Shown here piece by piece: positions 56,039 to 64,000 of a DNA stretch of 64,000 nucleotides (position 1 is the stretch's first letter; every line of letters starts with the position of its first letter). The notes beneath the pieces were generated by a model. That model did no database searches. It was not told the DNA's origin and saw nothing but the letters and a program-made list of their open reading frames with translations. The position numbers were made by a program, and so were the translations under genes. Source of the DNA: Corynebacterium variabile (GTDB lineage: Bacteria > Actinomycetota > Actinomycetes > Mycobacteriales > Mycobacteriaceae); the NCBI RefSeq assembly GCF_006539825.1, contig NZ_BJNT01000001.1:62001-126000 (forward strand), in the 5' to 3' direction.

Positions 56039-57187
56039 TCAGGCCGGGATCTCCGGCGGAGTGGTGAGGTAGCTGATGAGCTGGTCGCTGACGGTCGTGA
56101 TCATCTCGACCGGGCAGTTCTCCTGCGGGGTGTGGCACAGGCCGGGGTCACCGGGGCCGAAGTTCACCGCGGGAATGCCCAGGACGGAGAACCGGGCGAC
56201 ATCGGTCCAGCCGTATTTCGCCCGGACATTGCCGCCCGTGGCCGTGACCAGTGCGGCGGCGGCCGGCCGGTGCAGTCCGGGCAGGGCGGCCGGGGACAGG
56301 TCGTCGATCTCCAGGGAGAACCCGTCCGCCGGTTCCTCGGGGGTGCCGACGCCCAGGACGTCGAGGGTGTGCGCCAGGGCCTCCTCCCCCGACCGGTCCG
56401 GCGCGAAACGGAAGTTCACGAACAGCCACGCCTCGTCCGGGATGGTGTTGGTCGCCACCCCGGATTCCAGTCGCACCACGTTGAGCCCCTCACGGTAGAG
56501 GCAGCCGTCGATGTCGACGTCGCGGGGTTCGTAGGACGCGATCCTGGCGATCACCGGGGACAGCCGGTGGGCGGCGTTGTCCCCGAGCCAGGCACGGGCG
56601 GAGTGGGCCCGGGTGCCGTGGGCGGTGACCTTCAGCCGCAGTGTGCCCTGGCAGCCCGCCTCGATGACGGCACCGGAGGGTTCACCGAGCAGGGCGACGT
56701 CACCGGCCAGCAGACCGGGTTCGGTGTCCGCGACCTTCTTCAGGCCGTTGTAGCGCGAGGCGACCTCCTCACCGTCGTAGAGCACGAGCGTGAGGTCCTG
56801 GGCCAGGTCATCTGACTGTGCGAGGGTGACGAAGGCGTGGATGTACACCGCGTCCCCGGACTTCATGTCTACGGAACCGAGCCCGTGGATGCAGTCTGCG
56901 CCCGCGGCGTCCGGACCCCGTCGCGACGGCAGATTGTCCGCCGGCGGAACGGTGTCGATGTGGCCGGCGAGGATGACACGGGTGGGCAGTCCACGGTGCG
57001 TCCGGGCGATGACCGTGTTCCCCCGGCGGTCCACCGTGACCCCGGGCAGGGCGAGCCGGACGAGTCCGGACTCCAGGGTGTCGGCGATCACGGTCTCCTC
57101 GTGGGACCGGCTGGGAATGTCCACCAACGCGGCGGTGAGTGACACCGGATCGAGGGTGAGATCGAGTTGTGCAGTCTTTTCGTTCAT
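56039..57187 (-). CDS. dapE: Succinyl-diaminopimelate desuccinylase
   Basis: 382 residues, M20 metallopeptidase family. Cleaves succinate from N-succinyl-LL-diaminopimelate in lysine/peptidoglycan precursor synthesis. The metal ligands are in ILAGHIDTVPPAD and GLGSVDMKSGDA, with the catalytic YDGEEVASRYNG and ALLGEPSGAVIEAGCQG. ATG 57187 (MNEKTAQL) chosen; a TACGAT box (57198-57203, minus strand) lies 10 bases upstream, so the mRNA has at most a few leader bases. The large upstream ORF extension overlaps the divergent permease and is not coding. Confidence 0.95.
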   Translation of the reverse strand: MNEKTAQLDLTLDPVSLTAALVDIPSRSHEETVIADTLESGLVRLALPGVTVDRRGNTVIARTHRGLPTRVILAGHIDTVPPADNLPSRRGPDAAGADCIHGLGSVDMKSGDAVYIHAFVTLAQSDDLAQDLTLVLYDGEEVASRYNGLKKVADTEPGLLAGDVALLGEPSGAVIEAGCQGTLRLKVTAHGTRAHSARAWLGDNAAHRLSPVIARIASYEPRDVDIDGCLYREGLNVVRLESGVATNTIPDEAWLFVNFRFAPDRSGEEALAHTLDVLGVGTPEEPADGFSLEIDDLSPAALPGLHRPAAAALVTATGGNVRAKYGWTDVARFSVLGIPAVNFGPGDPGLCHTPQENCPVEMITTVSDQLISYLTTPPEIPA

Positions 57188-57254
57188 CGTGACCCCCATC
57201 GTAGAGGTGACAGTGGTGCAGCGGGTCACAGGCACTGTGCCAGAATGAGTGTTC

Positions 57255-58709
57255 ATGAGTAGTTCATTGGGCGGTTCCGCAGCATCACCTGCGTCCGAGA
57301 CCGCGACCGCAGAAGAAACCCGGGGCGAACTGGGCCACGGGCTCAAGACCCGTCACCTGACGATGATGGGACTGGGGTCCGCCGTCGGTGCGGGCCTGTT
57401 CCTCGGCACCGGTGTCGGCATCAAGGCGGCCGGACCGGCTGTCCTGCTCTCCTATGTCGTCGCCGGAATCGTCGTCGTCTTCGTCATGCGGATGCTCGGC
57501 GAGATGGCCGCCGCCCGTCCTGCCTCCGGTACCTTCACCACCTACGCCCGCCAGGCCTTCGGCGGCTGGGCCGGCTTCTCCCTGGGATGGCTGTACTGGT
57601 TCATGCTCATCATGGTGATGGGTACCGAGATCACCGGCGCCGGCGCGATCATGGGTAAGTGGTTCGGCGTGGAAGGCTGGATCCCCGGCCTGGTCTGCGT
57701 GGTGCTCTTCACCGTCGTGAACCTCTTCGCCGTGCGTGGTTTCGGTGAATTCGAGTACTGGTTCTCCTTCGTCAAGGTGGCCGTCATCATCGCCTTCCTC
57801 GTCATCGGCGCCCTGCTCATCTTTGGTTGGCTGCCCGGTCACGAGTCCGTCGGCACAGACAACCTCACCCCGTTCGCTCCCGAGGGGATCTCCGGCGTCT
57901 CCGCCGGCCTGCTCGCCGTCGCCTTCGCCTTCGGCGGTATCGAGATCGTGACCATCGCCGCGGCCGAGTCCGAGAAGCCCGCCCAGGCCATCACCTCCGC
58001 GGTCAGCGCGGTGGTCTGGCGCATCATGGTCTTCTACCTGGGTTCGGTCGCCGTGATCACCACGCTGATCAACTACACCGATCTCGCCGACGAGGAGGAC
58101 GCCTCCAATTCGCCGTTCACCCGGGTGCTCAGCATGGCCGATGTCCCCGCGATCGTCGGGATCATGGAGATCGTCATCGTTCTGGCGCTGCTCTCCGCGT
58201 TCAACGCGCAGATCTACGCCACCTCGCGTCTGATGTACTCCTTCTCCTGGCAGGGCAACGCCCCGAAGGTCTTCCGGAAGCTCTCCACACAGAAGGTCCC
58301 GCTCCCCGCCGTCATCTGCTCCCTGGTCTTCGCCTTCATCTCCGTCGGACTGCAGGTCTGGGGACCGGAGAACCTCATCAACATCCTGTTCAACGCGGTC
58401 GGCGGTTCACTGCTCGTCATCTGGTTCATGATCGTCTTGTCCGAACTCAAGCTGCGTCCGCTGCTGAAGGCGGAGGGATCCCTGAAGCTGAAGATGTGGT
58501 TCTGGCCCGCGCTCCCGGTCCTCACCTTCGTCGCACTGCTCGGCCTGACCGTCCTCATGCTCTTCGACGAGAGTGCCCGCCAGCAGGTCATCACGGTGGT
58601 CGTCGCCTTCGGCCTGCTCTCCGCGCTCGGGTACTGGGTCACCCGGCACCACGACCGGTTCGCCGACGATGCCCTGCGTGACAGGTCTGACGAGACCGCC
58701 GGTAACTGA
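57255..58709 (+). CDS. Amino-acid permease (AAT/APC family)
   Basis: 484 residues, 12 membrane helices. LTMMGLGSAVGAGLFLGTGVGIKAAGPA, FGGIEIVTIAAAESEKP and LSAFNAQIYATSRLMYSF are AAT-family signatures (GabP/ProY/lysine-type relatives). Substrate not deducible; position between dapE and dapD invites a link to lysine or diaminopimelate but that is only context. ATG 57255 chosen: CAGAAT lies 8 bases upstream and no ribosome site is seen. Different protein from the permease at 34725 (limited similarity). Confidence 0.9.
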   Translation: MSSSLGGSAASPASETATAEETRGELGHGLKTRHLTMMGLGSAVGAGLFLGTGVGIKAAGPAVLLSYVVAGIVVVFVMRMLGEMAAARPASGTFTTYARQAFGGWAGFSLGWLYWFMLIMVMGTEITGAGAIMGKWFGVEGWIPGLVCVVLFTVVNLFAVRGFGEFEYWFSFVKVAVIIAFLVIGALLIFGWLPGHESVGTDNLTPFAPEGISGVSAGLLAVAFAFGGIEIVTIAAAESEKPAQAITSAVSAVVWRIMVFYLGSVAVITTLINYTDLADEEDASNSPFTRVLSMADVPAIVGIMEIVIVLALLSAFNAQIYATSRLMYSFSWQGNAPKVFRKLSTQKVPLPAVICSLVFAFISVGLQVWGPENLINILFNAVGGSLLVIWFMIVLSELKLRPLLKAEGSLKLKMWFWPALPVLTFVALLGLTVLMLFDESARQQVITVVVAFGLLSALGYWVTRHHDRFADDALRDRSDETAGN

Positions 58710-58713
58710 CCGG

Positions 58714-58719
58714 TACACT
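58714..58719 (+). promoter_or_regulatory. -10 box, probable leaderless start of dapD
   Basis: TACACT, 8 bases before the ATG at 58728, immediately after the permease stop. Confidence 0.5.
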
Positions 58720-58727
58720 GTGATGCC

Positions 58728-59639
58728 ATGACCTCTGCTTACGGAACCGGCATCGCGACCCTGACCGCTGACGACACCGTCCTTGACGTGTGGTACCCCG
58801 AATTCGGCCTGGGTGACGCCCCCGCCACCCCGCTCGACCTGTCCCATCTGGTGGGTGAGGACGCCGACCGCGGCGTCCACCGCGTCGTGGTGAACACCAC
58901 CATCGCCGACCTCGACGACGCCCCGGCCGATTCCGCCGACGCCTATCTGCGTCTGCACCTTCTCTCCGGGCGCGTCATCCAGCCCCACGGCTGTAGCCTC
59001 GACGGCCTCTTCGGCAGGCTCACCAACGTCGTCTGGACCAACTTCGGCCCCTGCGCCGTCGAAGGCTTCGAGGCCACCCGCGCGAAGCTGCAGGCCCGCG
59101 GCCAGGTCACCGTCTACTCGATCGACAAGTTCCCCCGCATGGTCGACTACGTCGTGCCCACCGGCGTGCGCATCGGGGACGCCGACCGTGTCCGCCTCGG
59201 CGCCCACCTCGCCGAGGGCACGACCGTCATGCACGAGGGCTTCGTGAACTTCAACGCCGGCACGCTCGGCTCCTCCATGGTCGAGGGGCGGATCTCCGGC
59301 GGTGTCGTCGTCGAAGACGGCTCGGACGTCGGCGGCGGCGCCTCGATCATGGGCACCCTGTCCGGTGGTGGCAAGCAGGTCATCTCCATCGGCAAGCGCT
59401 GCCTGCTGGGTGCGAACTCCGGCGTCGGCATCTCCCTGGGCGACGACTGCGTCGTCGAGGCCGGTCTGTACATCACCTTCGGCACGAAGGTCGCCTTCGA
59501 CGGTGACGTCGTCAAGGCCGCCACCCTCTCCGGTGCGTCCAATCTGCTCTTCCGCCGCAACTCGCTCACCGGTGCGGTCGAGGCCGTGCCGCGTGCGACC
59601 GGGTCCGTGGAGCTCAACGACGCCCTCCACAAGAACTGA
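58728..59639 (+). CDS. dapD: Tetrahydrodipicolinate N-succinyltransferase
   Basis: 303 residues, actinobacterial type. Succinylates tetrahydrodipicolinate in lysine and diaminopimelate synthesis. The left-handed beta-helix hexapeptide repeats run from about residue 155 to 270 ([28 protein letters not shown]..., [49 protein letters not shown]). An N-terminal domain of about 130 residues is shared with the M. tuberculosis enzyme. Convergent with dapC, the next enzyme of the succinylase route, across a palindromic terminator. Confidence 0.96.
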   Translation: MTSAYGTGIATLTADDTVLDVWYPEFGLGDAPATPLDLSHLVGEDADRGVHRVVVNTTIADLDDAPADSADAYLRLHLLSGRVIQPHGCSLDGLFGRLTNVVWTNFGPCAVEGFEATRAKLQARGQVTVYSIDKFPRMVDYVVPTGVRIGDADRVRLGAHLAEGTTVMHEGFVNFNAGTLGSSMVEGRISGGVVVEDGSDVGGGASIMGTLSGGGKQVISIGKRCLLGANSGVGISLGDDCVVEAGLYITFGTKVAFDGDVVKAATLSGASNLLFRRNSLTGAVEAVPRATGSVELNDALHKN

Positions 59640-59686
59640 ACCCTGACTCTGGTCGCCTCCTGAACCGCCTCCGGGTGGTCGGGACA

Positions 59687-59734
59687 CAGAAGTCCTCACC
59701 ATTCGGGGTGCACCCCGAATGGTGAGGACTTCTG
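59687..59734. terminator. 48-base perfect palindrome, bidirectional terminator between dapD and dapC
   Basis: CAGAAGTCCTCACCATTCGG through its exact complement with no spacer: 24-bp arms. Lies 48 bases after dapD and 30 before the dapC 3' end, so it ends both convergent transcripts. Lacks strong T-runs. Confidence 0.88.
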
Positions 59735-59763
59735 AGCGGAACGGGGGGCCGGAGAACCGGTAT

Positions 59764-60906
59764 CTACTGCTCCAGCGTGCTGAGCCGCTGGGCGGCCTTC
59801 GCGATGTCCTCGTCCGTGGCGGTGAGGCCGATACGCACGTGCTGCGCTCCCGCGGGGCCGTAGAAGTCACCGGGAGCGACGAGGATGCCGAGTGCCGCGA
59901 GGCGGTCCACGGTCTCTCGGCAGGGCCGGTCCTCGGTGGCCCACAGGTAGAGGCCGCCCTCGGAATCGTCGATACGCAGGCCCGCGTCCTCGACCGCTGC
60001 GGCGAGCAGTGCACGACGCTGCCGGTAGCGGGTCTTCTGCAGGGTCTCCTGGTCATCGTCCTCGAGGGCCGCGACGGTGGCGGCCTGGATCGGTCCGGGC
60101 ATCATGAGGCCGGCGTTCTTCCGCACCGCGAGGGCCTCGGCGATGAGGTCCGTGTCGCCGACGAGGAAACCGGCACGGTAGGACGCCAGGTTCGAGGTCT
60201 TCGACAGGGAGTGGACCGCGATGAGGTTCGTGAAGTCCCCGTCGCAGACCCGGGGATCCAGGATGGAGACCGGTGCATCCTCTTCAGCCCCGTTCCAGCC
60301 GAGACCCAGGTAGCACTCATCGGAGACGACGATGACGTCGCGTTCGCGGGCGAACTCGACGAACTTGCGGAGATGGTCGACTCCGAGCACCTTGCCGTGC
60401 GGATTCGCCGGGGAGTTGAGGAAGATCATCGCCGGAGTGGCCGGGCCGATCTTGAGCAGCGAATCACTGCGCAGGACGTCCGCCCCGGCGATCTTCGCCC
60501 CGACCTCGTAGGTCGGGTACGCGAGCTCGGGGATCACCACGGTCTGGCCGGGGACCACACCGAGGATGAAGGGCAGCCAGGCGATGGCTTCCTTGGTTCC
60601 GACGACAGGCAGGACCTGTGCGGTCTCCACGCCGGGGACGCCGAAGCGTCGCTCCATGGCCGCCACGACAGCGGCCCGGAGCTCCGGGGTGCCGATGGTC
60701 TGCGGGTAGCCCGGCTCGCCGGCGTTCAGCGACAGGGCCAGCTGGATCGAGGGCGCGACCGGGTCTACCGGGGTACCGACCGACAGGTTGATGATGCCGT
60801 CGGGATGCGCGGCCGCTGTCGCCTTCGCCCCCTCGAGGGAGTCCCACGGGAAATCGGGGAGTTCGGCGGAGAGGGTGCGTCGGCGGGGTCGCGCTGCGTC
60901 GGTCAT
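59764..60906 (-). CDS. dapC: N-succinyldiaminopimelate aminotransferase
   Basis: 380 residues, fold-type I aminotransferase. Makes N-succinyl-LL-diaminopimelate using glutamate. The PLP lysine lies in LIAVHSLSKTSNLASYRAG. Upstream are VVGTKEAIAWLPF, NSPANPHGK and VIVVSDECYLGLGW. The gene starts 14 bases after fdxC, in the same order as in mycobacteria (Rv1177-Rv1178) and C. glutamicum. Completes the dapC, dapD, dapE set in this window. Confidence 0.94.
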   Translation of the reverse strand: MTDAARPRRRTLSAELPDFPWDSLEGAKATAAAHPDGIINLSVGTPVDPVAPSIQLALSLNAGEPGYPQTIGTPELRAAVVAAMERRFGVPGVETAQVLPVVGTKEAIAWLPFILGVVPGQTVVIPELAYPTYEVGAKIAGADVLRSDSLLKIGPATPAMIFLNSPANPHGKVLGVDHLRKFVEFARERDVIVVSDECYLGLGWNGAEEDAPVSILDPRVCDGDFTNLIAVHSLSKTSNLASYRAGFLVGDTDLIAEALAVRKNAGLMMPGPIQAATVAALEDDDQETLQKTRYRQRRALLAAAVEDAGLRIDDSEGGLYLWATEDRPCRETVDRLAALGILVAPGDFYGPAGAQHVRIGLTATDEDIAKAAQRLSTLEQ

Positions 60907-60920
60907 CGGTGGAGTTCCTT

Positions 60921-61244
60921 CTAGTCCTGGTTCTGGGGCGGCATGTTCTTGATGCCCTCGGGATCGAAGTCCTGCGGGCCGAGCTTGGCGGCTCCGCCCG
61001 GGTCACCGAGATCGTCGAAGAACGCGGTGTTGAAGTCGATGTAGTCCTCCCACTCGTCGGGGAGGTCGTCCTCGTAGAAGATGGCCTCGGTCGGGCACAC
61101 CGGTTCGCAGGCGCCGCAGTCCACGCACTCGTCGGGGTGGATGTACAGCGATCGCTTGCCCTCGTAGATGCAGTCGACGGGGCATTCCTCCACACAGGCC
61201 CGGTCCATCACATCGACGCAGGGCTGCGCGATTACGTAGGTCAT
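60921..61244 (-). CDS. fdxC: 7Fe ferredoxin (FdxC type)
   Basis: 107 residues. N-terminal clusters: CVDVMDRACVEECPVDCI (Cys spacing of a [3Fe-4S] site plus one Cys for the partner) and CVDCGACEPVCPTEAI ([4Fe-4S]). Acidic middle and C-terminal tail DEWEDYIDFN. Electron carrier; the mycobacterial homolog is FdxC (Rv1177). Likely co-transcribed with dapC. Confidence 0.95.
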   Translation of the reverse strand: MTYVIAQPCVDVMDRACVEECPVDCIYEGKRSLYIHPDECVDCGACEPVCPTEAIFYEDDLPDEWEDYIDFNTAFFDDLGDPGGAAKLGPQDFDPEGIKNMPPQNQD

Positions 61245-61322
61245 TGATTGTCACTTTCTGGGAAACTCGTCACGATCGCCCTCCGCAGGTCGTCAGTACT
61301 GCTTCGGGCAGATCTCATCTTG

Positions 61323-61754
61323 TCACTTCAACCGCAGCAATGCCCAACCGCCGCCGGCCAGTCCGAGCGGCAGGAGAAGCAGGGTGGTCAGGGAACCACC
61401 CAGGATGGTGTCTCCGCCGAGACCGGGGATGGCGGGCCAGAACACGAGGATCAGGTACCCCGCCAGCCAGGTCCACATCGGGGCGGCCGCAAGGGAGCGG
61501 TTGTCGGTCCACAGCAGTGCCGTCTTCGTCAGCACCACCAGGAACCACGGTGTGGCCACCAGCGGCCACGGGAAGGGCACGGCGGTGTCTCCGACCGTGA
61601 TCCTGGAGCCGAGGTAGAGGGCCGCGAGCAGAACCGCGGCCAGTGCCCCGACGCACAACCAGATGATCCCCGCCCTACGTTCGGCGCGGGTCGTGTCCCG
61701 GCGTACCTGACGGCGTTCCGGATCACCCCAGTGGGGTTCGTCTGTGGTGTACAT
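61323..61754 (-). CDS. Small integral membrane protein of unknown function
   Basis: 143 residues. A charged N-terminus of about 25 residues (Arg/Glu/Asp-rich) is followed by four hydrophobic helices (about 28-50, 62-80, 88-108, 115-138). No family recognised; a similar membrane protein follows mshB in mycobacteria (Rv1171-like position). AAGGGAGG sits 6 bases before the ATG, a good ribosome site. It starts 3 bases after the mshB stop, so co-transcribed with mshB. Confidence 0.75.
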   Translation of the reverse strand: MYTTDEPHWGDPERRQVRRDTTRAERRAGIIWLCVGALAAVLLAALYLGSRITVGDTAVPFPWPLVATPWFLVVLTKTALLWTDNRSLAAAPMWTWLAGYLILVFWPAIPGLGGDTILGGSLTTLLLLPLGLAGGGWALLRLK

Positions 61755-61757
61755 CGG

Positions 61758-62723
61758 CTACCTCCCTTCAGCGAATAGACAGTCTAGTCTGTCCAGTGTT
61801 TCGCCCGAAAGTCCAGACTCGCCGTCCCGCCGTTCGCCCAGCGTGAAACTCTCCGTGCCGAGGAGCGGCTGGGTGATGAGGTTGGACAGACAGAACGGCA
61901 CCGGAGCGCCGTCTGAGCTGGTCCGGGGAGTGTCGATGACATCGCCGGCGGAACCGTCGGCGACCCAGAGCTGGGTGGCGTGGGCGACCATGGCCGCCTG
62001 CTTCGCCGCGAGGTCCTCGGCGTTGCCGAGGACGCGGGCGTCCACCGAGGACGCCGGGACGCTGGCCAGCTCGCCGTCGAGCGGCCACCGCCAGTCTGCC
62101 GGGGGTTCGCCCGCTGCACGCAGTTCCGTCAGGCCGGCCTCGAGTTTCTCGGCCTCGGTGACGCACCACCAGATCCTCGCCGGGGTCCACTCCCCCGCGT
62201 CCGCCTGTGCGGCGACCGCGGCGTGGGTGATCTCATGGGCACGGATGTGGTCGGGGTGGCCGTAGCCGCCGTCGGGTCCGTAGGTGACGACGACATGCGG
62301 ACGCAGTGCGACGATCTCGGCACGCAGGGCATCGACGGCGGCGTCCCCGGAACGCACGAAGGCACGGGGATGATCGGCCGGCGGGGTACCCGCCATGCCC
62401 GAGTCCCGCCAGTGTGCGACGCCGCCGAGGAAGCGGGGCCTGGCGGACCCGGTGGTCCCGTCGTGGTTGACGCCCAGCGCCGCCAGGGCGCGCTGGAGTT
62501 CGGCGATGCGGTAGCCGCCGAGCAGTCCGGAACGGTCGGCGACGAGGCCCTGGTACTTGTCCCCGATGACCTCACCCTCTTCACCGAGGGTACAGGTCAC
62601 CACGGTGACCTCGGCACCGCGTCGGGCCCAGTGGGTCAGCGCGAGGCCGGTCCACAGGGACTCGTCGTCTGGGTGGGCGTGCACGGCGAGCACACGCAGG
62701 CCCTGCAGGTTCTGGTCGGTCAT
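61758..62723 (-). CDS. mshB: GlcNAc-Ins deacetylase of mycothiol biosynthesis
   Basis: 321 residues, LmbE/PIG-L zinc deacetylase family. The zinc motif HAHPDDES lies at residues 15-22, and the third ligand is in GYGHPDHIRAHEITHAA (near 165). Removes acetate from GlcNAc-inositol, second step of mycothiol synthesis. The C-terminal ~90 residues form the usual MshB lid region. The ATG shares one base with the lpqW stop (TGATG). Mca, the related conjugate amidase, is excluded by the lpqW neighbour and length. Confidence 0.95.
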   Translation of the reverse strand: MTDQNLQGLRVLAVHAHPDDESLWTGLALTHWARRGAEVTVVTCTLGEEGEVIGDKYQGLVADRSGLLGGYRIAELQRALAALGVNHDGTTGSARPRFLGGVAHWRDSGMAGTPPADHPRAFVRSGDAAVDALRAEIVALRPHVVVTYGPDGGYGHPDHIRAHEITHAAVAAQADAGEWTPARIWWCVTEAEKLEAGLTELRAAGEPPADWRWPLDGELASVPASSVDARVLGNAEDLAAKQAAMVAHATQLWVADGSAGDVIDTPRTSSDGAPVPFCLSNLITQPLLGTESFTLGERRDGESGLSGETLDRLDCLFAEGR

Positions 62724-64000
62724 CAGTCGTCTTCTTCGTCAGTGGTGGTTGAGGTCGTGGGCGCCGCGGCCGTCGGGGACGTGGGCGACGAGGACGCGGA
62801 CGTCTCTTCGGCGCGTCGCCAGGTGGCGGCGGAGGCCAACGGGCCGGTGTCCCGGTCGAGCGGCCAGTCCGCCAGTCGGGGCTCCGGGCCGACGAGGTCG
62901 CGCCCGGCGGCGATGACCCGACGGTCCCTGGTCAGCGGCACGTCGATCCGCTGCTCGGCGACGGCATCGGAGACCCGCTCCACGGTGGCGTCGACTAGGG
63001 AGCTGACCCCGTCCTCGGACAGGCCCTCCACCGAGAGCAGTGCGGCGTCGATGATGCCGTCGATCTCGGCCGAACACAGGCCCGAGGTGTTGACGGTGCG
63101 GCCGGTGGTGGCGGCGTCCTCCCCCTCGGTAGCGGATTCGGTGGGCTCCCCGGATTCAGTGGGTTCCAGAGTCTCCGTCGATTCCGTCGATTCAGTCGCT
63201 GCCGTGGTTTCCGTGGGTTCCGTGGACTGCGACTCCGAGGTCGGCACGGCGGTCACCGAGGGCAGTCCGGTGGACGGCCTCGACACTGAGCGGTCCGTGG
63301 TGTCACAGCCGTAGCGGCTGCGCAGCTCGCTGAGAGTCTCCGGGGTCTCCTGCCAGGCGATGACGGCGTCCACCTCCCCGGCGGGGAGGAAGGATCCGTA
63401 GAGGTCGGCCGAGGGGCGGATGACCGGCTCAGCGGCGATGCCTGCAGCGGTGAGCTGGTCGACGACGCGTCGGGCGGCCTCGACCGCCGTGGCGTCCCCG
63501 CTGTCCGCCCCGATCCGTAACGGGGTGAGCTCACCGCCCACCGTCGGCAGGGCGGGAGTTGCCGGGGAGCCGTCGCGGCCCGTACTGCCGGTCTCGCCGT
63601 CATCGGCGGCGACGCCGGTTCCCGGCGCCGTCGCGGAGGGATCCTGGGTGAGGATGCGGGCCAGGGCATCGGCGTCGAGCGCGTCGGTCACCCGGGTGCG
63701 GTTGGTCAGCGAGGCCATCCGCGGAGCGGTGGTGTTCAGGGTCATGACCAGGTCAGGACGCCGCGTCATCTCCCGGACGCGCAGGCCCGGTACAGCGGCC
63801 AACGACTCGGTGGTCACCCCCTGCTCCCCGGTCAACAGCATCTGCAGTTGACCGGTCCGCAGCATCTGGGTGGCGGTGCGGGAATCCGGCACCGCCGAGA
63901 GCACGATGCTGTCAGTACGTGCGGGCGTCTCCCCCCAGTACCGCTGATTACGGTCCAGGCGGATTTCACCACGGGCGGTGTCTACCCCGCGGACCCGGAA
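62723..64000 (-). CDS. lpqW: LpqW-like lipoprotein, C-terminal part (cut by the window end)
   Basis: 426 codons, open through 64000, so the N-terminal signal and first lobe are missing. Fold of periplasmic oligopeptide-binding proteins (SBP family 5): LDRNQRYWGETPARTDSIVL, EMTRRPDLVMTLNTTAPRMA, ATAVEAARRVVDQLTAAGIA, WQETPETLSELRSRYG. In mycobacteria and corynebacteria LpqW controls phosphatidylinositol mannoside and lipomannan synthesis. Carries an unusual Thr/Glu/Ser-rich insertion (about 225-275). Co-translated with mshB. Confidence 0.85.
   Translation of the reverse strand, partial: FRVRGVDTARGEIRLDRNQRYWGETPARTDSIVLSAVPDSRTATQMLRTGQLQMLLTGEQGVTTESLAAVPGLRVREMTRRPDLVMTLNTTAPRMASLTNRTRVTDALDADALARILTQDPSATAPGTGVAADDGETGSTGRDGSPATPALPTVGGELTPLRIGADSGDATAVEAARRVVDQLTAAGIAAEPVIRPSADLYGSFLPAGEVDAVIAWQETPETLSELRSRYGCDTTDRSVSRPSTGLPSVTAVPTSESQSTEPTETTAATESTESTETLEPTESGEPTESATEGEDAATTGRTVNTSGLCSAEIDGIIDAALLSVEGLSEDGVSSLVDATVERVSDAVAEQRIDVPLTRDRRVIAAGRDLVGPEPRLADWPLDRDTGPLASAATWRRAEETSASSSPTSPTAAAPTTSTTTDEEDD

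Noticed and set aside
61778..61793. Inverted repeat GACAG...CTGTC near the mshB end as operator
   Set aside because: Only 5-bp arms around a CTAG and inside the mshB coding end; not better than chance.

Overview
The window is a dense, very GC-rich chromosomal stretch from a Corynebacterium (Actinobacteria, Mycobacteriales), probably one of the high-GC environmental species. Evidence: the fused E2/E1 2-oxoglutarate dehydrogenase OdhA, the actinobacterial mycothiol gene mshB, lpqW, the SigE/anti-sigma/TatB trio, the extended gapB-type GAPDH and an argS-lysA-hom-thrB cluster. Gene content and order resemble what I recall of the Corynebacterium glutamicum and Mycobacterium tuberculosis chromosomes around these genes. 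No phage, IS element, CRISPR array or rRNA operon is visible. It looks like core chromosome with a few lineage-specific genes.

Layout. (1) 1-13578, all minus strand: a long co-directional run rho-prfA-prmC-sua5-wecA-atpI-like, then the ATP synthase operon atpBEFHAGDC (atpC cut by the window start). (2) 13579-21430: a plus-strand acyl-CoA ligase convergent with the minus-strand argS-lysA-hom-thrB amino-acid block, then a plus-strand tRNA-Arg(CCG) with its terminator. (3) 21445-29828, minus strand: a tightly packed four-gene unit encoding an SNF2 helicase, a SWIM zinc-finger protein, an SbcD/Mre11-like nuclease and an SMC/Rad50-like ATPase. This is the best candidate for a little-described functional system. 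(4) 29990-43603: proline symporter, small exported HNH nuclease, DEAD-box RNA helicase, amino-acid permease, gluconeogenic-type GAPDH, an acidic orphan, OdhA, and a lipoprotein/mini-membrane-protein pair. (5) 43728-50374: CorA, a soluble MgtE/PRC/CBS protein, a DUF1003 protein, Mrp, then minus-strand sigE-anti-sigma-tatB and a divergent O-methyltransferase-like gene. (6) 50395-57187: DedA protein, a GH32-fold protein with the whole catalytic triad replaced, an rRNA methyltransferase, an M17-fold protein missing its metal site, a DivIVA-motif mini-protein, a LOG-family protein and dapE. (7) 57255-64000: permease, dapD, then minus-strand lpqW (partial)-mshB-membrane protein and fdxC-dapC.

How the genes work together. 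Aspartate-family metabolism is concentrated here (hom, thrB, lysA, dapC, dapD, dapE, with argS leading lysA). Energy and central carbon are represented by ATP synthase, OdhA and GapB. Cell-envelope and redox functions are represented by WecA, LpqW, MshB, TatB and SigE. Many plus- and minus-strand genes share one start architecture: a TANNNT-like -10 box 6-8 nt before the start codon and no Shine-Dalgarno sequence, i.e. probable leaderless mRNAs. I used that signal to choose several start codons.
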